Below are positions 1 through 10,935 of a stretch of DNA of 15,806 nt, piece after piece. Each line of letters begins with the position of its first letter. Position 1 is the first letter of the stretch. Made by a program: the position numbers and the translations under genes. Source of the stretch: Actinotalea sp. (lineage in GTDB: Bacteria; Actinomycetota; Actinomycetes; Actinomycetales; Cellulomonadaceae); assembly GCA_014360395.1 (NCBI GenBank), contig JACIXM010000340.1, forward strand, positions 1-15,806. Direction: 5' to 3'. The notes below the pieces were generated by a model that saw only the letters and a list, made by a program, of their open reading frames with translations, ran no database searches and was not told the origin of the DNA.

Positions 1-1423
1 CCGCGCGGCACGTCGGGCACCGCCACCCGACGGCGAGCCGACCGCACCACCGGCAGGACGGCGCCGCCGACGACCCGGTCAGCCCGAGCGGTCCGTGGCA
101 GGCGGGGCACCGCGCGGCCGCCCGGCAGCGCACGCAGGCCACGGCGGGGACGTAGCCGGCCCGCGGGACCTGCACCAGGACCGGGCCGCGGGCCAGCCCG
201 TCGCGCACCGCCCGCCAGGCCGGGGCGGGCAGCCGTGCGGCTGCGGCCGGCCCCTCCGCCGCGAGGTCGGCCGAGCCGAGCGCCGTGACCCGGGCGACGC
301 TGCGCCGGACGGTCGGGCGGTCGGCCTGGACCTCCCGCGCCGTGCCGTCGCGGACCCACCGCTGCACGTCGGTGGAGCGGCTGTACCCGCCGACCAGGAG
401 CGCGCTGCCCTCGAGCTCCGAGCGCAGCAGCAGCACGTCCCGCGCGTGCGGGTAGGGCGCCCGCGGCTCGGCGTGCAGGCCGTCCCCCTCGTCCCACAGG
501 ACCGCCAGACCGAGGCTGGCGACCGGTGCGAACACCGCGGCGCGGGTGCCGACGACGACGTCGGCCTGCCCGCGCGCCGCCGCGAGGTACGCCCGGTAGC
601 GGGCGGCGGGGCCGTCCTCCGCCACGAGCCGGACCCAGCCCCGGTCCGAGCCCGGCGCCCAACCGGGCGTGCCGTCGGCGTCCAACGCCGCGGTGACCAC
701 GTCGACGTCCGTCTCGGTCGGGACGACGACGAGGGCGCCGCGACCCCCCGTGGTCGCGGCCCGCACGGCCGCTGCCACCAGGCCCGCCCACGCGTGTGGT
801 CCGCGGCCCGGCAGCGCGGACCACACCGCGCGGGGGGCACCGCCGTCGGTGACGTGCCGCAGGAACGCCGCTCCCCCGGTGTACGCGGCCCAGCCGCCGG
901 GTGGTGTCGAGGCGGCGCCGCCGTCGGTCGTGGCGCCGGCGTGCCCCCGGGCCTGCCGGGCGCCCGCGCGCGCAGGCTCCTCCGTCTCGGTGCGCGCATG
1001 GCGCGGCGGCACCGCCAGGCGAAGGACGTCCGCGAGGGTCCCGGCGCTGGTGTCCGCCACCCGACGTGCCAGAGCGAGGACGGCGGGGGTGAGCACGACC
1101 TCCGGTGACACGACCCGGCGCAGCGGCACCAGCTCGCCGTCGTGCTCGGCCTCGGCGGTCCGGTCGACCACGAAGCCGTCGACGTCCTGGCCGCCGAACC
1201 GGACGCGGACCCGGACCCCGGCGCGTGCCTGGGCGTCCATCGTGGCGGGCACGCCGTACTCGAACACCCGGTCCAGGTGGGTCACCGGGCGGTCGACGAC
1301 CACGCGGGCGACGGGCAGCTCCTCGGCCAGGGGCACGGGACCACGGGGGCGCCGCCGGCGTGGTCCGGGGACGCCCGTGAGCGTCGGCTGGACGGCCTCG
1401 CCGGGATCGGACGGACCGGTCAC
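1..1423 (-). CDS. priA: Primosomal protein N' PriA, actinobacterial helicase-lacking type (partial, C-terminus off the left edge)
   Basis: Replication restart protein that would recognise stalled forks and help reload the replicative helicase. The frame is open for 474 codons from a GTG at 1423 to the window edge. The N-terminus (about residues 30-100) resembles the PriA 3'-DNA-binding domain, starting ELPVARVVVDRPVTHLDRVF. Where helicases have a Walker A motif, this protein reads PGRGPHAW (from residue 205). The DEAH-type box is degraded to WDEGD (D311, E312). The zinc-binding region is intact as far as it can be seen: eight cysteines in four CxxC pairs at 430/433, 439/442, 457/460 and 469/472. 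Actinobacterial PriA proteins are known to lack recognisable helicase motifs, so this is the family norm, not decay. The start lies 5 nt after the metK stop without a clear ribosome site, suggesting translational coupling; a GTG at 1336 is an alternative start. About 200 C-terminal residues should lie outside the window. Confidence 0.9.
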   Translation of the reverse strand, partial: MTGPSDPGEAVQPTLTGVPGPRRRRPRGPVPLAEELPVARVVVDRPVTHLDRVFEYGVPATMDAQARAGVRVRVRFGGQDVDGFVVDRTAEAEHDGELVPLRRVVSPEVVLTPAVLALARRVADTSAGTLADVLRLAVPPRHARTETEEPARAGARQARGHAGATTDGGAASTPPGGWAAYTGGAAFLRHVTDGGAPRAVWSALPGRGPHAWAGLVAAAVRAATTGGRGALVVVPTETDVDVVTAALDADGTPGWAPGSDRGWVRLVAEDGPAARYRAYLAAARGQADVVVGTRAAVFAPVASLGLAVLWDEGDGLHAEPRAPYPHARDVLLLRSELEGSALLVGGYSRSTDVQRWVRDGTAREVQADRPTVRRSVARVTALGSADLAAEGPAAAARLPAPAWRAVRDGLARGPVLVQVPRAGYVPAVACVRCRAAARCPACHGPLGLTGSSAAPSCRWCGRLAVGWRCPTCRA

Positions 1424-1428
1424 CGGTG

Positions 1429-2628
1429 TCAGGACAGCGCGCTGTGCAGGTCCAGCACCCGGTCGGTGCGCTCCCAGGTGAAGTCCGCCAGCTCCCGCCC
1501 GAAGTGGCCGTAGGCGGCGGTCCGGGAGTAGATCGGGCGAAGCAGGTCCAGGTCGCGCACGATCGCGGCGGGACGCAGGTCGAACACCTCGCGGATGGCG
1601 GCGGTCAGCCGGTCCACGGGCACCGTCTCGGTGCCGAACGTCTCGACGTACAGCCCGACCGGGTGCGAGGCGCCGATCGCATAGGCGACCTGCACCTCGC
1701 AGCGGCGCGCGAGACCCGCCGCGACGACGTTCTTGGCGACCCAGCGCAGGGCGTAGGCGGCCGAGCGGTCCACCTTGGACGGGTCCTTGCCGGAGAACGC
1801 ACCACCGCCGTGGCGTGCCATCCCGCCGTAGGTGTCGACGATGATCTTCCGACCGGTCAGGCCCGCGTCGCCCTGGGGACCGCCGATGACGAACTGGCCC
1901 GTCGGGTTGATGAGGAGGCGGTGCCCGGTGGTGTCGAGCTCCAGCTCGTCCAGCACCGGCGAGATCACGTGCTCGGCCACCTCGGGCGCGAGCGTGGCGT
2001 CCAGGGCCACCCCGGGGTCGTGCTGCGTGGACAGGACCACGGTGTCGACCCGCACCGGCCGGTCGCCGTCGTAGCCGACGGTCACCTGGGTCTTGCCGTC
2101 GGGGCGCAGGTAGTCGAGCGTGCCCTCCTTGCGGACGGTGGCCAGACGCTCGGCGAGGCGGTGCGCCACCCAGATCGGCAGGGGCATGAGGGACGGCGTC
2201 TCGTCGCTGGCGTAGCCGAACATCAGGCCCTGGTCGCCGGCCCCCTGGGCGTCGAGGGGGTCCACGTCCTGCCCGTGGCGGAACTCCCACGCCTTGTCGA
2301 CACCGGCGGCGATGTCCGGGGACTGCTGCCCGATGGAGACCGAGACGCCGCAGGAGTCGGCGTCGAACCCGATCGAGGACGAGGTGTAGCCGATCCGGCG
2401 CAGGACGTCGCGGATCACCTGCGGGATCTCGACGTACGCCTCGGTCGTGACCTCGCCGGACACGTGCACCAGCCCCGTGGTGACCATGGTCTCGACCGCG
2501 ACACGCGACGCCGGGTCCTGCTCCATCATGCGGTCGAGGATGGCGTCGGAGATCTGGTCGCAGACCTTGTCCGGGTGCCCCTCGGTGACCGACTCGGACG
2601 TGAACAGGCGCAGCGGCGTGACGGACAT
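1429..2628 (-). CDS. metK: S-adenosylmethionine synthetase (methionine adenosyltransferase)
   Basis: Makes S-adenosylmethionine from methionine and ATP in the cytoplasm, releasing phosphate and pyrophosphate. The protein has 399 residues, the usual size. It shows the N-terminal [11 protein letters not shown] segment with the ATP-site histidine (H18), signature [12 protein letters not shown] (129-140), and the glycine-rich phosphate loop GGGAFSGKD (274-282). The C-terminal AYGHFGRE segment is also typical. The ATG at 2628 is chosen because the frame upstream has no MetK similarity and this start gives the standard N-terminus. There is no Shine-Dalgarno sequence ahead of it; instead a TAGGCT -10-like box ends 8 nt upstream of the A of the ATG, suggesting a leaderless message. 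It lies downstream of coaBC with a 76-nt gap and is followed by priA after 5 nt. The gap is too short for a SAM riboswitch plus promoter, and I see none. Confidence 0.97.
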   Translation of the reverse strand: MSVTPLRLFTSESVTEGHPDKVCDQISDAILDRMMEQDPASRVAVETMVTTGLVHVSGEVTTEAYVEIPQVIRDVLRRIGYTSSSIGFDADSCGVSVSIGQQSPDIAAGVDKAWEFRHGQDVDPLDAQGAGDQGLMFGYASDETPSLMPLPIWVAHRLAERLATVRKEGTLDYLRPDGKTQVTVGYDGDRPVRVDTVVLSTQHDPGVALDATLAPEVAEHVISPVLDELELDTTGHRLLINPTGQFVIGGPQGDAGLTGRKIIVDTYGGMARHGGGAFSGKDPSKVDRSAAYALRWVAKNVVAAGLARRCEVQVAYAIGASHPVGLYVETFGTETVPVDRLTAAIREVFDLRPAAIVRDLDLLRPIYSRTAAYGHFGRELADFTWERTDRVLDLHSALS

Positions 2629-2635
2629 GGCGGCC

Positions 2636-2664
2636 AGCCTAGTCTCGGGTGCCGACACGTCCGC
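2636..2664 (-). promoter_or_regulatory. Candidate metK promoter giving a leaderless transcript
   Basis: On the minus strand the hexamer TAGGCT (2641-2636) fits the actinobacterial -10 pattern TAnnnT. Seven bases separate it from the A of the metK ATG (2628), so the expected transcription start falls on the start codon itself. A 17-base spacer leads back to GCGGAC (2664-2659), a poor -35 box. The absence of any Shine-Dalgarno sequence before metK agrees with leaderless initiation, which is common in Actinobacteria. This is a pattern-based prediction only. Confidence 0.45.
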
Positions 2665-2678
2665 CGGGGGTCCGGCGG
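2661..2678 (-). terminator. Hairpin in the coaBC-metK gap, possible terminator
   Basis: A perfect 7-bp inverted repeat with a 4-nt loop (CCGCCGG-ACCC-CCGGCGG in RNA sense) lies 26 nt after the coaBC stop. There is no U tract after it, so it is not a classical intrinsic terminator, though U-poor hairpins may act as such in Actinobacteria. It abuts the proposed metK -35 region, so it could also influence metK expression. Confidence 0.35.
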
Positions 2679-2704
2679 GGCGGCGAGCGGGCGTGCTCGG
2701 TCGC

Positions 2705-3904
2705 TCAGGCGAGCCGCTCGACGACCGCGTCCCAGACCCCGTGGGCCACGTCGTCCTTCGACCCGGTGGACCGGGCGACCTCGGTGCCGTCCCCGGCGAG
2801 CACCACCACGTCGTTCCCGACCTCGCCGAACCCCCGGCCACCGCCGACCGCGTTGACCACCAGGAGGTCGGCGCCCTTGCGGCGCGCCTTCGCCCGGCCG
2901 TGCTCCAGCACCGATCCCGTCGCGTCGCCGGTCTCGGCCGCGAAGCCCACGACGACCTGGCCGGCCCGCAGCCGGTCCCGGGACAGCTCGGCGAGCACGT
3001 CGGGGTTCTGGACCAGGTCGAGCGTCAGGCCGCCGCTGCCGTCCTTCTTGAGCTTCTCCTGCGCCGCCCGCGCGGGGCGGTAGTCCGCCACCGCGGCCGC
3101 CATGACGACGACGTCGGCGGTGGCCGCGTGCTCACGGACACCGGCGCGCAGCTCCGCGGTGGTCTCCACGGGGACGACCAGCACACCGGGCGGGTCCGGC
3201 AGCGTGACGTTGGCCGCGACGAGCGTCACGTGCGCGCCGCGCGCCGCCGCCGCCCGCGCCAGCGCGTAGCCCTGCCGCCCGGTCGACCGGTTGCCCAGGA
3301 ACCGCACGGGGTCCAACGGTTCCCGCGTCCCACCCGCGCTGACGACGACGCGCCGGCCGGCCAGGTCCTGGGGCGCCGGGTCCTCGACGAGGGCCAGCGC
3401 GGCCGCGGCGATCTCCTCGGGCTCCGGCAGGCGGCCCGCGCCCGAGTCGGCGCCGGTGAGCCGGCCGACCGCGGGCTCCAGGACGTGCACGCCGCGGGAG
3501 CGCAGCGTCGCGACGTTGGCCTGCGTGGCGGGGTGCTCCCACATCTCGGTGTGCATCGCCGGGGCGAGCAGCACCGGGCAGCGGGCCGTCAGCAGCGCCG
3601 CCGTGAGCAGGTCGTCGGCGCGGCCGGTGGCGGCGCGGGCCAGCAGGTCCGCCGTGGCGGGCGCGACGACGACGAGGTCCGCCTCCTTGCCCAGGCGCAC
3701 GTGCTCCACCTCGGGCACGTTCTCGAACACCTCGGTCGTGACGGGACGACCGGACAGGGCCTCCCACGTCGCGGTGCCGACGAACGCCAACGAGGCCCGT
3801 GTCGGGACGACACGGACCTCGTGACCGGACTCCGTCAGGAGCCGGAGGAGCAGGGCCGACTTGTAGGCGGCGATGCCCGCCCCGACACCGAGGAGGATGC
3901 GCAC
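2705..3904 (-). CDS. coaBC: Bifunctional phosphopantothenoylcysteine decarboxylase / phosphopantothenate-cysteine ligase
   Basis: Catalyses two steps of coenzyme A synthesis: CTP-dependent joining of 4'-phosphopantothenate to cysteine (CoaB), then FMN-dependent decarboxylation (CoaC). The 399-residue protein has the CoaC flavoprotein domain first (about 1-175) and CoaB second (about 184-399). Visible motifs are the flavin-binding [10 protein letters not shown], the CoaC catalytic histidine in VEHVR (H68), and the substrate clamp PAMHTEMW (115-122). CoaB shows [15 protein letters not shown] (N205), AAVADYRP (D274) and the EKLKK lysines (284-287). Two motifs differ from the E. coli form: PAMN is PAMH, and the flap usually written ACGDxGxGRM reads [11 protein letters not shown], without its cysteine. 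I recall the same forms in mycobacterial CoaBC, so they look lineage-typical. The GTG start is 10 nt after the rpoZ stop with no strong ribosome site, suggesting coupling to rpoZ. Older name: dfp. Confidence 0.95.
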   Translation of the reverse strand: MRILLGVGAGIAAYKSALLLRLLTESGHEVRVVPTRASLAFVGTATWEALSGRPVTTEVFENVPEVEHVRLGKEADLVVVAPATADLLARAATGRADDLLTAALLTARCPVLLAPAMHTEMWEHPATQANVATLRSRGVHVLEPAVGRLTGADSGAGRLPEPEEIAAAALALVEDPAPQDLAGRRVVVSAGGTREPLDPVRFLGNRSTGRQGYALARAAAARGAHVTLVAANVTLPDPPGVLVVPVETTAELRAGVREHAATADVVVMAAAVADYRPARAAQEKLKKDGSGGLTLDLVQNPDVLAELSRDRLRAGQVVVGFAAETGDATGSVLEHGRAKARRKGADLLVVNAVGGGRGFGEVGNDVVVLAGDGTEVARSTGSKDDVAHGVWDAVVERLA

Positions 3905-3914
3905 GGCAGGGGCG

Positions 3915-4181
3915 TCAGGACTCGTCGTTGCTGGTGAAGGTCAGCAGTCCCGCGTTGATCTCGCGCATCGCGATCGACAGCGCCTTCTCCTGGTGACGGG
4001 CCTCGACGAGCGGGCCCACGTACTCCAGCAGGCCCTCGTTGAGCTGGGAGTAGTAGGCGTTGATCTGCCGGGCGCGCTTGGCCGAGTAGATGACGAGCGC
4101 GTACTTGGAGTCGGCGGCCGAGAGGAGGTCGTCGATCGGCGGGTCGGTGATGCCCTCGGGCTTGGCGACGGTTCCGGACAT
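3915..4181 (-). CDS. rpoZ: DNA-directed RNA polymerase omega subunit
   Basis: Small RNA polymerase subunit that helps fold and hold the beta-prime subunit. The 88-residue product begins [20 protein letters not shown] and contains the family segment [20 protein letters not shown], followed by a helical stretch and an acidic end. The ATG at 4181 is preferred over an in-frame GTG at 4196 because it yields the standard actinobacterial N-terminus and has a GGAG about 9 nt upstream, whereas the GTG has none. It lies between gmk (147-nt gap upstream) and coaBC (10-nt gap downstream), the conserved actinobacterial order. The upstream gap holds its own promoter-like TAGGAT box, so it may be transcribed both from there and by read-through from mihF-gmk. 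Confidence 0.96.
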   Translation of the reverse strand: MSGTVAKPEGITDPPIDDLLSAADSKYALVIYSAKRARQINAYYSQLNEGLLEYVGPLVEARHQEKALSIAMREINAGLLTFTSNDES

Positions 4182-4231
4182 GAGGCGCGGCTCCACGGGG
4201 AAGAGGTGGTGGGTGGTCGTCGAGGATCCAG

Positions 4232-4250
4232 TGGTCGACTGACCATCCTA
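4232..4250 (-). promoter_or_regulatory. Candidate rpoZ -10 box with overlapping inverted repeat
   Basis: TAGGAT on the minus strand (4250-4245) fits the TAnnnT -10 pattern and would give a leader of roughly 57 nt for rpoZ. No convincing -35 box is visible 17-18 bases upstream. Directly overlapping its last base is a perfect 5-bp inverted repeat TGGTC-AGTC-GACCA (4245-4232), which would span the transcription start and could be an operator or a small 5' hairpin. The promoter call is moderate; the operator idea is speculative. Confidence 0.4.
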
Positions 4251-4270
4251 ACGTCCGTCCGGCTCGTCCC

Positions 4271-4307
4271 GGCACGCGGCCGCTCCGGCGCCGGACCGGG
4301 CGTGGCC
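4271..4307 (-). terminator. GC-rich stem downstream of gmk, possible terminator
   Basis: Between the gmk stop and the rpoZ promoter, GGCCACGC pairs with GCGTGCC with one bulge, enclosing a perfect 12-base palindrome TCCGGCGCCGGA (4284-4295). No U tract follows. Placement after gmk and before a promoter-like box fits a terminator or attenuator, but such stems also arise by chance in DNA this GC-rich. Confidence 0.3.
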
Positions 4308-4328
4308 GGCCCTGCCCCTCGCGTCGGC

Positions 4329-4970
4329 TCAGCGACCGACGCCGGAGCCCTCCCTGGTGCGCACGCCCATGATCGAGACGAGCTCGTCGGTGGCGCGGTG
4401 CACCTCGTCGTTGACGATCACGTGGTCGAACTCCGCCTCGGCCGCGAGCTCGACGCGCGCGGTGGTGAGCCGGCGCTCACGCTCCTCCTCGTCCTCGGTC
4501 CCCCGGCCGACCAGCCGCCGGACGAGCTCGTCCCAGCTGGGCGGGGCGAGGAAGACGAACCGCGCCTCCGGCATCGCCGCCCGGACCTGACGAGCCCCGG
4601 CGAGGTCGATCTCCAGGAGGGCGGGGGTCCCCGCGGCCAGGCGCTCCAGCACGGCCGCACGCGGCGTGCCGTACCGGTTGCGGCCGTGGACCACCGCCCA
4701 CTCCAGGAACTCGCCCTGCTCGACCATGCGGTCGAAGGTCGCGTCGTCGACGAAGTGGTAGTGGACCCCGTCGATCTCCCCCGGCCGAGGTCGACGGGTC
4801 GTCGCCGAGACCGAGAGCCAGATCTGCGGGTAGCGCGCCCGGACGTCCGCGGAGACGGTCCCCTTGCCCACCGCCGTGGGCCCCGCCAGCACGGTCAGGC
4901 GCAGGTCCGGTCCCGGTCCCGGCCCCTGCCCCGGACCGCCGGCGTCACGCGTCGTGTCGTCGGACCGCAC
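4329..4970 (-). CDS. gmk: Guanylate kinase
   Basis: Phosphorylates GMP to GDP using ATP, a required step toward GTP and dGTP. The 213-residue product has the P-loop GPTAVGKGT, the GMP-binding [13 protein letters not shown] segment, the VHYHFV strand and the [13 protein letters not shown] segment, all diagnostic of the family. A longer in-frame ORF reaches back to 5087, but that part overlaps mihF and shows no similarity. The GTG at 4970 is chosen because it sits 1 nt after the mihF stop (TGA-G-GTG) and gives a normal length. The N-terminus carries an unusual Gly/Pro-rich linker ([12 protein letters not shown]) encoded by short GC-rich repeats, probably disordered. There is no good ribosome site, so translation is probably coupled to mihF. 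Confidence 0.95.
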   Translation of the reverse strand: MRSDDTTRDAGGPGQGPGPGPDLRLTVLAGPTAVGKGTVSADVRARYPQIWLSVSATTRRPRPGEIDGVHYHFVDDATFDRMVEQGEFLEWAVVHGRNRYGTPRAAVLERLAAGTPALLEIDLAGARQVRAAMPEARFVFLAPPSWDELVRRLVGRGTEDEEERERRLTTARVELAAEAEFDHVIVNDEVHRATDELVSIMGVRTREGSGVGR

Positions 4971-4971
4971 C

Positions 4972-5283
4972 TCAGCCGAAGCGCTCGATGAGGGCCTGCG
5001 CCTGGTGCGGGCCCAGACCTCGCAGGCGGCGGGTCTCGGAGATGCCGATCTCGGCCATGATCGCGCGGGCCTTGATCTTGCCGACACCCGGGAGCGACTC
5101 CAGCAGCGCGGAGACCTTGAGCTTGCCGATCACGTCGTCGGTGCGGCCCTGCTCGATGACCTCGGCCAGGGAGCCCTGGGAGTACTTCAGCCGGTTCTTG
5201 ACCTCGGCTCGTGCCTGGCGCGCTGCGGCGGCCTTCTCGAGGGCCGCGGCACGCTGCTCGGGGGTGAGAGGGGGTAGGGCCAC
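4972..5283 (-). CDS. mihF: Integration host factor, actinobacterial type (MihF/sIHF family)
   Basis: Small basic nucleoid-associated protein of Actinobacteria. Family members bind DNA, affect supercoiling and transcription, and the mycobacterial form was found as the host factor for phage L5 integration. The 103-residue protein has an N-terminal Ala/Arg/Lys-rich helix (about 8-32), then [21 protein letters not shown], then the DNA-binding part with [18 protein letters not shown] (64-81), a helix-turn-helix resembling ribosomal protein S13, ending at [19 protein letters not shown]. The start is a GTG at 5283 with the strong ribosome site AAGGTGA (5296-5290) 6 nt upstream. It has its own promoter-like sequence (TTGCCC-18 nt-TACGTT) and is followed by gmk after 1 nt. 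It is unrelated to the HU-like IHF of E. coli despite the name. Confidence 0.94.
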   Translation of the reverse strand: MALPPLTPEQRAAALEKAAAARQARAEVKNRLKYSQGSLAEVIEQGRTDDVIGKLKVSALLESLPGVGKIKARAIMAEIGISETRRLRGLGPHQAQALIERFG

Positions 5284-5327
5284 GCGGGGTCACCTTCTTC
5301 GCGGGAGGGACAGGGGCGGACGGATCG

Positions 5328-5357
5328 AACGTAGCGAGCAGGGGGCACCCAGGGCAA
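5328..5357 (-). promoter_or_regulatory. Candidate mihF promoter
   Basis: On the minus strand TTGCCC (5357-5352) and TACGTT (5333-5328) are separated by 18 bases. The first shares four of six bases with TTGACA and the second fits TAnnnT. The expected transcription start near 5321 gives a leader of about 38 nt that contains the strong AAGGTGA ribosome site. This is the best-formed -35/-10 pair in the window and suggests that mihF-gmk can be transcribed apart from the pyr operon. Confidence 0.55.
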
Positions 5358-5408
5358 CGCGGGACGACGACGAGATCGTGATGGCTTGCGCAGGTCAGCG
5401 CGCCGTCG

Positions 5409-5433
5409 GGGGTCCGGGACCGGCCCCGGCCCC
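5409..5433 (-). terminator. GC-rich imperfect stem right after pyrF, possible terminator
   Basis: The bases following the pyrF stop form two 10-base GC-rich arms (5433-5424 and 5418-5409) around a 5-base loop; in RNA sense eight of ten positions pair. No U tract follows. The position between the end of the pyr operon and the mihF promoter is where a terminator would be expected, but the structure is imperfect. Confidence 0.3.
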
Positions 5434-6350
5434 TCAACGGAGCGCCGCACCGACCTCCTCGGCCGTCCGCCGGGCCGCCGCCAGGAGGCCCTGCGGGTCC
5501 GGCCCCGCCCCGAGGACCCCGCGCGAGACCGACGCGAGCACCGCGCGCCGCGCGTCCCCGAAGACGTCGGCGAGCTCCGCGGGCCCGGCGCCCTGCGCGC
5601 CGACGCCCGGCGCGAGCAGCGGCCCGCCGACGGCGGTGAGGTCGACGCCGAGCATCCGGGCGGCGCCGCCGATGGTGGCGCCGACGACGAGCCCGACCGG
5701 ACCCAGCGGCGCGCCGGTGCGGGCGATCTCCGCGGCGTTGACCCGGGCCGCCTCGGCCGCGACGATGCCCGCGACGGACGGCCCGGGGGCACCGTCGGCG
5801 CCGACGAGCCGGGCGTGCTGCACGCTCGCACCCTCGGGGTTGGAGGTCAGGGCGAGGACGAACACCCCCCTCCCGCCGTCGCGGGAGGCGTCGACGGCCG
5901 GACCCAGCGAGCCGAAGCCCAGGTAGGGGCTGACCGTCAGGGCGTCTCCGGCCAGGGGGGCGCCCGGACGCAGGTACGCGTCCGCGTAGCCGTCCATCGT
6001 CGACCCGATGTCCCCGCGCTTGGCGTCGACCACCAGCTGCGTGCCGGAGCCCCGGACCGCCGCCACGACCTCCTCCAGCACCGCCACACCGGCGGACCCG
6101 TGGCGCTCGAAGAACGCCGACTGCGGCTTGAGCGCGGCGACGGACCCGGCGAGCGCCTCGACGACCGTGAGCGCGAACCGGCGCAGCCCCGCGACGTCGT
6201 CGGGCAGGTCCCACCGCTCGAGCAGCCCCGGGTGCGGGTCGATGCCGACGCACAGCGGGCCGTGGCGGTCCATGGCGGCGGCGAGCCGGGTACCGAACGG
6301 CACGGGGGCGCCGTCGTCGGCGGGACCCCCGGCCCCCGCGGACGACAGGG

Positions 6351-6354
<4 letters not shown>
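5434..6354 (-). CDS. pyrF: Orotidine 5'-phosphate decarboxylase, type 2
   Basis: Decarboxylates OMP to UMP, the last step of de novo UMP synthesis. The 306-residue length and motifs place it in the longer type 2 family found in Actinobacteria rather than the roughly 230-residue E. coli type. Visible motifs are [12 protein letters not shown] near the N-terminus, [11 protein letters not shown], and the catalytic [12 protein letters not shown] with its Lys-Asp pair. [11 protein letters not shown] and [13 protein letters not shown] follow. The GTG start at 6354 overlaps the carB stop by four bases (GTGA), so translation is coupled. It is the last gene of the pyr operon; a GC-rich stem and the mihF promoter follow. 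The first 20 residues are Ala/Gly-rich, and a start slightly inside cannot be excluded. Confidence 0.95.
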
Positions 6355-9678
<3,324 letters not shown>

Positions 9679-9695
<17 letters not shown>

Positions 9696-10935
9696 CGGTG
9701 CTGGTCTCCTTCGTGGCGTCGGCGGCCGGCGCGGCCGGGGCGTCCCCGGTGGCGCGCTCGGGCACGGACCCGGTGGTCATGAGGTCGATGAAGCGGTCGA
9801 ACAGGTAGTCGGCGTCGTGCGGGCCTGCCGCTGCCTCGGGGTGGTACTGCACCGAGAACGCGGGGAGGTCCAGGCACTCCAGCCCTTCGACCACCTGGTC
9901 GTTGAGGGCGACGTGGGAGACGACGACGCGGCCGTACCGACCGCCGTCGTGCGGGGCGGTGGACTCCCCCTGCGTCGGGGCGTCGACCGCGAAGCCGTGG
10001 TTGTGCGCGGTGATCTCCACCTTGCCGGTGCGCCGGTCCAGGACCGGCTGGTTCACGCCGCGGTGGCCGTACTGGAGCTTGTACGTGCCGTACCCCAGCG
10101 CGCGGCCCAGCAGCTGGTTGCCGTAGCAGATCCCGAAGAAGGGGATCCGGCGGTCCAGCACGTCGCGCAGCAGCCCGACCTCGTGCACCGCGGCGGCCGG
10201 GTCGCCCGGGCCGTTGGAGAAGAAGACCCCGTCCGGCCGCAGGGCCAGCACGTCCTGCGTCGTCGCCGTGGCCGGCAGGACGTGGGTGCGGACGCCGCGC
10301 TCGGCGAGCCGCTGCGGCGTCATCGACTTGATGCCGAGGTCGATCGCGACCACGGTCGCGACGACGTCGGTGCCGCTGCCCGGTCCGCGCTTCGGCTCGA
10401 CCGTGTACGGCTCGGCGACCGTGACCTCGCGGGCCAGGTCGGAGCCGGCCATGAGCGGCGCGGCCGTCACCTCGTCCAGGAGGTCCTGCTCGACCTTGCG
10501 CCGCCCGGCGGCGTCGACGAGCGCGTCTCCGGAGAAGATCCCGGCGCGCATGACGCCGCGCTCGCGCAGGTGGCGCGTCAGGGCCCGGGTGTCGAGGTCG
10601 CTGATCCCGACGACACCCTCCTCCGCCAGCGCGTCGTCCAGGGTCCGGGTGGAGCGCCAGTTCGACGGTCGGATCGCCGGGTCGCGGACCACGAAGCCCG
10701 CGACCCAGATCCGCGTCGACTCCGGGTCCTCCTCGTTCACGCCCGTGTTGCCGATGTGCGGCGCCGTCATGACGACGATCTGGCGGTGGTACGAGGGGTC
10801 CGTCAGGGTCTCCTGGTACCCGGTCATCCCGGTGTTGAAGACGATCTCCCCGACCGTCGCGCCGCGGGCACCGAAGGCGCGCCCGGTGAAGGTGCGGCCG
10901 TCCTCCAGCACCAGCACCGCGGTCTGCTCGCTCAT
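9679..10935 (-). CDS. carA: Carbamoyl-phosphate synthase small (glutaminase) subunit
   Basis: Hydrolyses glutamine and passes ammonia to CarB. The 418-residue protein has the N-terminal CarA domain (about 5-150; [31 protein letters not shown]) and a class I glutamine amidotransferase domain (about 193-380). The catalytic cysteine is C270 in [12 protein letters not shown], with H365 and E367 in QYHPEA completing the triad. The SNGPGDP oxyanion segment is also present. The C-terminus (about 393-418) is an Ala/Thr/Asp-rich tail beyond the usual end and overlaps the carB start by 17 nt. ATG 10935 has a consensus ribosome site AAGGAGG (10949-10943), 7 nt away. That site lies inside the end of the upstream gene, whose stop overlaps this ATG (ATGA). 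Confidence 0.97.

Noticed and set aside
79..999. A 306-codon minus-strand frame inside priA
   Set aside because: It is out of frame with the priA reading, which carries the zinc cysteines and known actinobacterial PriA segments.
2629..2704. Possible SAM riboswitch ahead of metK
   Set aside because: The gap is only 76 nt, is mostly one short hairpin plus a promoter-like box, and shows no SAM aptamer features.
4899..4937. Gly/Pro-coding short repeats at the gmk N-terminus as a possible slippage site
   Set aside because: The repeats are short and imperfect and keep the frame; low-complexity linkers are common in such GC-rich genomes.
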